Shown piece after piece: positions 62,062-64,000 of a DNA stretch of 64,000 nt; within the stretch, counting starts at the first letter, position 1; every line of letters begins with the position of its first letter. Origin of the DNA: CAXSBA01 sp965277105. Its GTDB lineage: Bacteria; Spirochaetota; UBA12135; COTS27; CAXSBA01. The stretch spans positions 1,302,001-1,366,000 of the forward strand of contig OZ255710.1 of assembly GCA_965277105.1 (NCBI GenBank), written 5' to 3'. Made by a program: the position numbers and the translations under genes. The notes under the pieces are model-generated. The model saw only the letters and a program-made list of their open reading frames with translations. It had not been told where the DNA came from and did not search any database.

Positions 62062-62106
62062 CCCCCTCTCTGATTTCTCTCCTTTATCTAGAGAGGGGGT
62101 TTTTTT
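62062..62106 (+). terminator. Strong rho-independent terminator of glnA
   Basis: CCCCCTCTCT (62062-62071) pairs perfectly with AGAGAGGGGG (62090-62099), ten pairs with an 18-base loop, followed directly by seven Ts (62100-62106). It is the clearest terminator in the window and works only for the forward strand. Confidence 0.95.
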
Positions 62107-62130
62107 ATCTTTTTCTACTTTTTTATATTT

Positions 62131-63126
62131 CTACTTATTTTTGTTGTTGTAAAGTTTTTCTAAGAATAGGTCCATCCTGAGCCTTTTGTAAATATCCATC
62201 CCAGGACTACCTAAAATTTTTTCTCCCTCTCGAACAACTTTATGAGCTGGTATCCCACTCTGGGGTCCAATCATAGCGTTTTTTTCGATAACAACATGAT
62301 CGCTAATCCCAACCTGCCCAGCTAAAATTACCCCTTCTTGAATTGTCGAGCTTCCGGCAATCCCAGTTTGAGAAACGATAATAGAATTTTTACCAACCAT
62401 AACGTTATGAGCAATTTGAACTAGATTATCAATTTTCACATTATCTTCAATAATCGTTGCATTAATCGTTGCTCGATCGATAGCAACGTTACTGCCGATT
62501 TCCACGTTTTTTCCAATAATCACATTTCCTATTTGAGGGATTTTAATGATTCCTTTAGCAGTTTTTTCAAAGCCAAAACCACAACCACCAACAACTGAGT
62601 TATCATAAATAGTAGTATTATCCCCGATTACTGTCCCATCTTTTATAATAACTCCAGCATGAATCGTCACATTATTGCCTAAAACCACCCTATGCCCAAT
62701 TTGGTTATGGCCTTTTAATACACACCCGGCTCCAATCTGCACTTCCTCTCCTAAGGAAACAAAAGGCCCAAAACGAAGATCGTTGGCTAAATGAGGATTT
62801 TTTTCTACTCTTGCTGAAGTAAGTGCTTGGGGGAAGTTATTGGCAAACTTTTTATAGGGATCAAAAAAATTAAGTATAGTAATAAAATCAAGAAGAAAAT
62901 TTTCCGAAAAAAAAAAGCATTTTTCAGGATCTATTTTTATTTTATCTTTTAAAGAAATATCGCAAAAAAAGCAGTTTCCTTTTTCAATAATTTCTAATTT
63001 TTTCTTATCTTTAACGAATAAAAGAGTATTTTTTTCCGGATAACGAAAATCATTAACTTTAGTAATTTCTAAATTCTTTCCTAAATAATCTAGTTGTAAT
63101 AGTTTTTTTAACTTATTAGAATCCAT
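62131..63126 (-). CDS. lpxD: UDP-3-O-acylglucosamine N-acyltransferase
   Basis: 331 residues. The N-terminal uridine-binding domain (about 1-105) is followed by a left-handed beta-helix of hexapeptide repeats (VQIGAGCVLKGHNQIGHRVVLGNNVTIHAGVIIKDG..). GCGFGFEKTAKGIIKIPQIGNVIIGKNVEIGSNVAIDRATI and IDNLVQIAHNVMVGKN (catalytic His) are diagnostic. The C-terminal helix (DIYKRLRMDLFLEKL) binds acyl carrier protein in homologues. It adds the second acyl chain to lipid A precursor. Gene order bamA-skp-lpxD is the classical envelope cluster. Confidence 0.96.
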   Translation of the reverse strand: MDSNKLKKLLQLDYLGKNLEITKVNDFRYPEKNTLLFVKDKKKLEIIEKGNCFFCDISLKDKIKIDPEKCFFFSENFLLDFITILNFFDPYKKFANNFPQALTSARVEKNPHLANDLRFGPFVSLGEEVQIGAGCVLKGHNQIGHRVVLGNNVTIHAGVIIKDGTVIGDNTTIYDNSVVGGCGFGFEKTAKGIIKIPQIGNVIIGKNVEIGSNVAIDRATINATIIEDNVKIDNLVQIAHNVMVGKNSIIVSQTGIAGSSTIQEGVILAGQVGISDHVVIEKNAMIGPQSGIPAHKVVREGEKILGSPGMDIYKRLRMDLFLEKLYNNKNK

Positions 63127-63142
63127 AAAAAATTTCCACTTA

Positions 63143-63658
63143 TTAATTTTCTAATTTCTCGATAACCAAAGGAGTGATGTTCGCATCTTCATTAGCATAA
63201 ATAACTCCCTGATCCCTTTCTAGCACAATGGAATACCCGTTTTTAACCGCTACTTCTTGAATGGTACGGTAAATGCCCCTTACTATTTCTGGGGTTAATC
63301 GCTCACTTTCTAAAACATCTAATGAGTCCTCATCAAGATTACCTTCCAGTAGCTCATTTAATTTTCTTTTTTCAAAATCGATTTGTGCTTCTAAATCTTT
63401 TTTTTCGTCTTCAAATATTCCTTCTGCAATGGCCTGTTCTTCAAGGAAAAAGATATTTTCCCTAATTTTTTTTATTTCTTCGGTAACGTCTTTTTCTACA
63501 CCTAAAAGTTTGCTTTTAACAGTGATATTATCTCCCACAAAACTGATAATTTTTTTTAAATCCAACCATCCTACTTGAATGATTTTCAACTTAGAGCGCT
63601 GTCCCCAAAGCTCCGAAAAGAACACTAAAAAAAGCATAATAATAATAATTTTTTTCAT
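63143..63658 (-). CDS. OmpH/Skp-family periplasmic chaperone
   Basis: 171 residues. A signal peptide (IIIIMLFLVFFSELWG) is followed by KIIQVGWLDLKKIISF, a long coiled coil (EIKKIRENIFFLEEQAIAEGIFEDEKKDLEAQIDFEKRKLNELL) and the OmpH C-terminal block RTIQEVAVKNGYSIVLERDQGVIYANEDANITPLVIEKL. Skp keeps unfolded outer-membrane proteins soluble on the way to BamA. It lies between bamA (31 bases) and lpxD (16 bases). Confidence 0.9.
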   Translation of the reverse strand: MKKIIIIMLFLVFFSELWGQRSKLKIIQVGWLDLKKIISFVGDNITVKSKLLGVEKDVTEEIKKIRENIFFLEEQAIAEGIFEDEKKDLEAQIDFEKRKLNELLEGNLDEDSLDVLESERLTPEIVRGIYRTIQEVAVKNGYSIVLERDQGVIYANEDANITPLVIEKLEN

Positions 63659-63689
63659 ATTTTTATCCTCACTTTAAATATTAATTTTA

Positions 63690-64000
63690 TTAGAAAAAGG
63701 TTTGAATGTCAAAACTAAAATCGGGGCGATAATTAACATTATCCCTATACCTAGTTTGATTAAAAGCTCTAAAAGTATTACTATTTTGATCATAAATAAA
63801 TTTCCAGCTAAAATAAAACCTTATTGGTAATTGAGGAATATTTAACCGAATCCCAAAACCTGTACTATACATATAGTTCTTCCAGTTAAAAATAAAGTCC
63901 CAAGTAGAAAAATCACTGAAACTTAATTGTTTATTGGAAATCGCCGCCATGTCTAAAAAGAAAACTATTTGGATTAGATCGACAAAAATATTTTGCCGAA
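63690..64000 (-). CDS. bamA: Outer-membrane protein assembly factor BamA (C-terminal end only)
   Basis: The reverse-strand frame is open from the window edge to a stop at 63690, about 103 residues. It reads FVDLIQIVFFLDMAAIS, then the last barrel strands YMYSTGFGIRLNIPQLPIRFYFSWKFIYD, and ends FSFDIQTFF, with the C-terminal Phe typical of outer-membrane barrels. The xxGxGxRxNxPxxPIRxxFxW pattern is the Omp85/BamA end. The N-terminus and POTRA domains lie beyond position 64000. Position upstream of skp and lpxD supports BamA. Confidence 0.9.
   Translation of the reverse strand, partial: RQNIFVDLIQIVFFLDMAAISNKQLSFSDFSTWDFIFNWKNYMYSTGFGIRLNIPQLPIRFYFSWKFIYDQNSNTFRAFNQTRYRDNVNYRPDFSFDIQTFF

Noticed and set aside
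1..64000. CRISPR arrays, IS elements, phage genes
   Set aside because: No direct-repeat array, transposase, integrase or phage structural gene found on either strand.

Overview
The window is 64 kb of very AT-rich, densely coding bacterial chromosome. lpxD, an OmpH/Skp chaperone, the end of bamA, a complete tatCBA set, TRAP transport and many lipobox proteins show a diderm (LPS-type) bacterium. The phylum is not settled. A PurA with a GDEGKAK P-loop, a GldA/GldF/GldG-like exporter next to rlmN, an amidase with an unusual N-terminal domain, and several secreted cysteine peptidases made me think of Spirochaetota. A YejA-type binding protein, a DUF6279 lipoprotein and an NtrY-like kinase are equally compatible with a deep proteobacterial-type lineage. 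This placement is an inference from memory of families, not a phylogeny. I saw no phage, IS element, CRISPR array or rRNA; there is one tRNA gene.

Layout. 1-12 kb is largely nutrient uptake: a truncated sugar-type ABC binding protein, an amino-acid ABC binding protein with two permeases (no ATPase beside them), a TRAP transporter (dctP-dctQ-dctM), DAHP synthase, a secreted transglutaminase-like protein, an ArsC/Spx-like protein, a DUF6279 lipoprotein and an orphan YejA-like oligopeptide binding protein. 12-16.6 kb holds tRNA-Arg(UCG), then (reverse) an NtrB-like kinase, coaX, ribE and a DUF2079 membrane protein. 16.7-22.4 kb is a forward run: psd, NtrY-like kinase, TPR-like protein, xthA, ComEC core. 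22.4-26.5 kb (reverse) is htrA, a PolB-type exonuclease, a DoxX-like protein and argH. 26.6-33.4 kb has ilvC, murJ, a UDP-sugar pyrophosphorylase of the plant/protist type, a lipoprotein intradiol dioxygenase, a VIT1/CCC1 transporter and an inositol-phosphatase-family enzyme.

33.4-36.8 kb is a forward operon rpsT-IHF/HU-DUF445-two lipoproteins-recO, apparently driven by a promoter that makes rpsT leaderless. mnmA-hemC follow in reverse, then pstC-pstA-pstB-phoU forward (no pstS). 42.2-50.0 kb is one long reverse run, tatC-tatB-tatA-trxB-gldA-gldF-gldG-rlmN-amidase. cimA and yaaA follow.

The most distinctive region is 52.6-58.3 kb. Five consecutive reverse-strand genes all encode lipoproteins. 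They include a clostripain-type (C11) peptidase and a 925-residue protein combining a papain/C39-like cysteine peptidase with two discoidin-like domains. A good promoter and a hairpin over the Shine-Dalgarno site lie upstream. This is the best candidate for an undescribed system. The window closes with uppP, purA, glnA (with a strong terminator), lpxD, an ompH/skp homologue and the C-terminal end of bamA.

Together the genes cover envelope building (psd, murJ, uppP, lpxD, bamA, amidase), amino-acid and cofactor synthesis (aroF-type, cimA, ilvC, argH, glnA, hemC, ribE, coaX) and uptake of amino acids, peptides, organic acids and phosphate.
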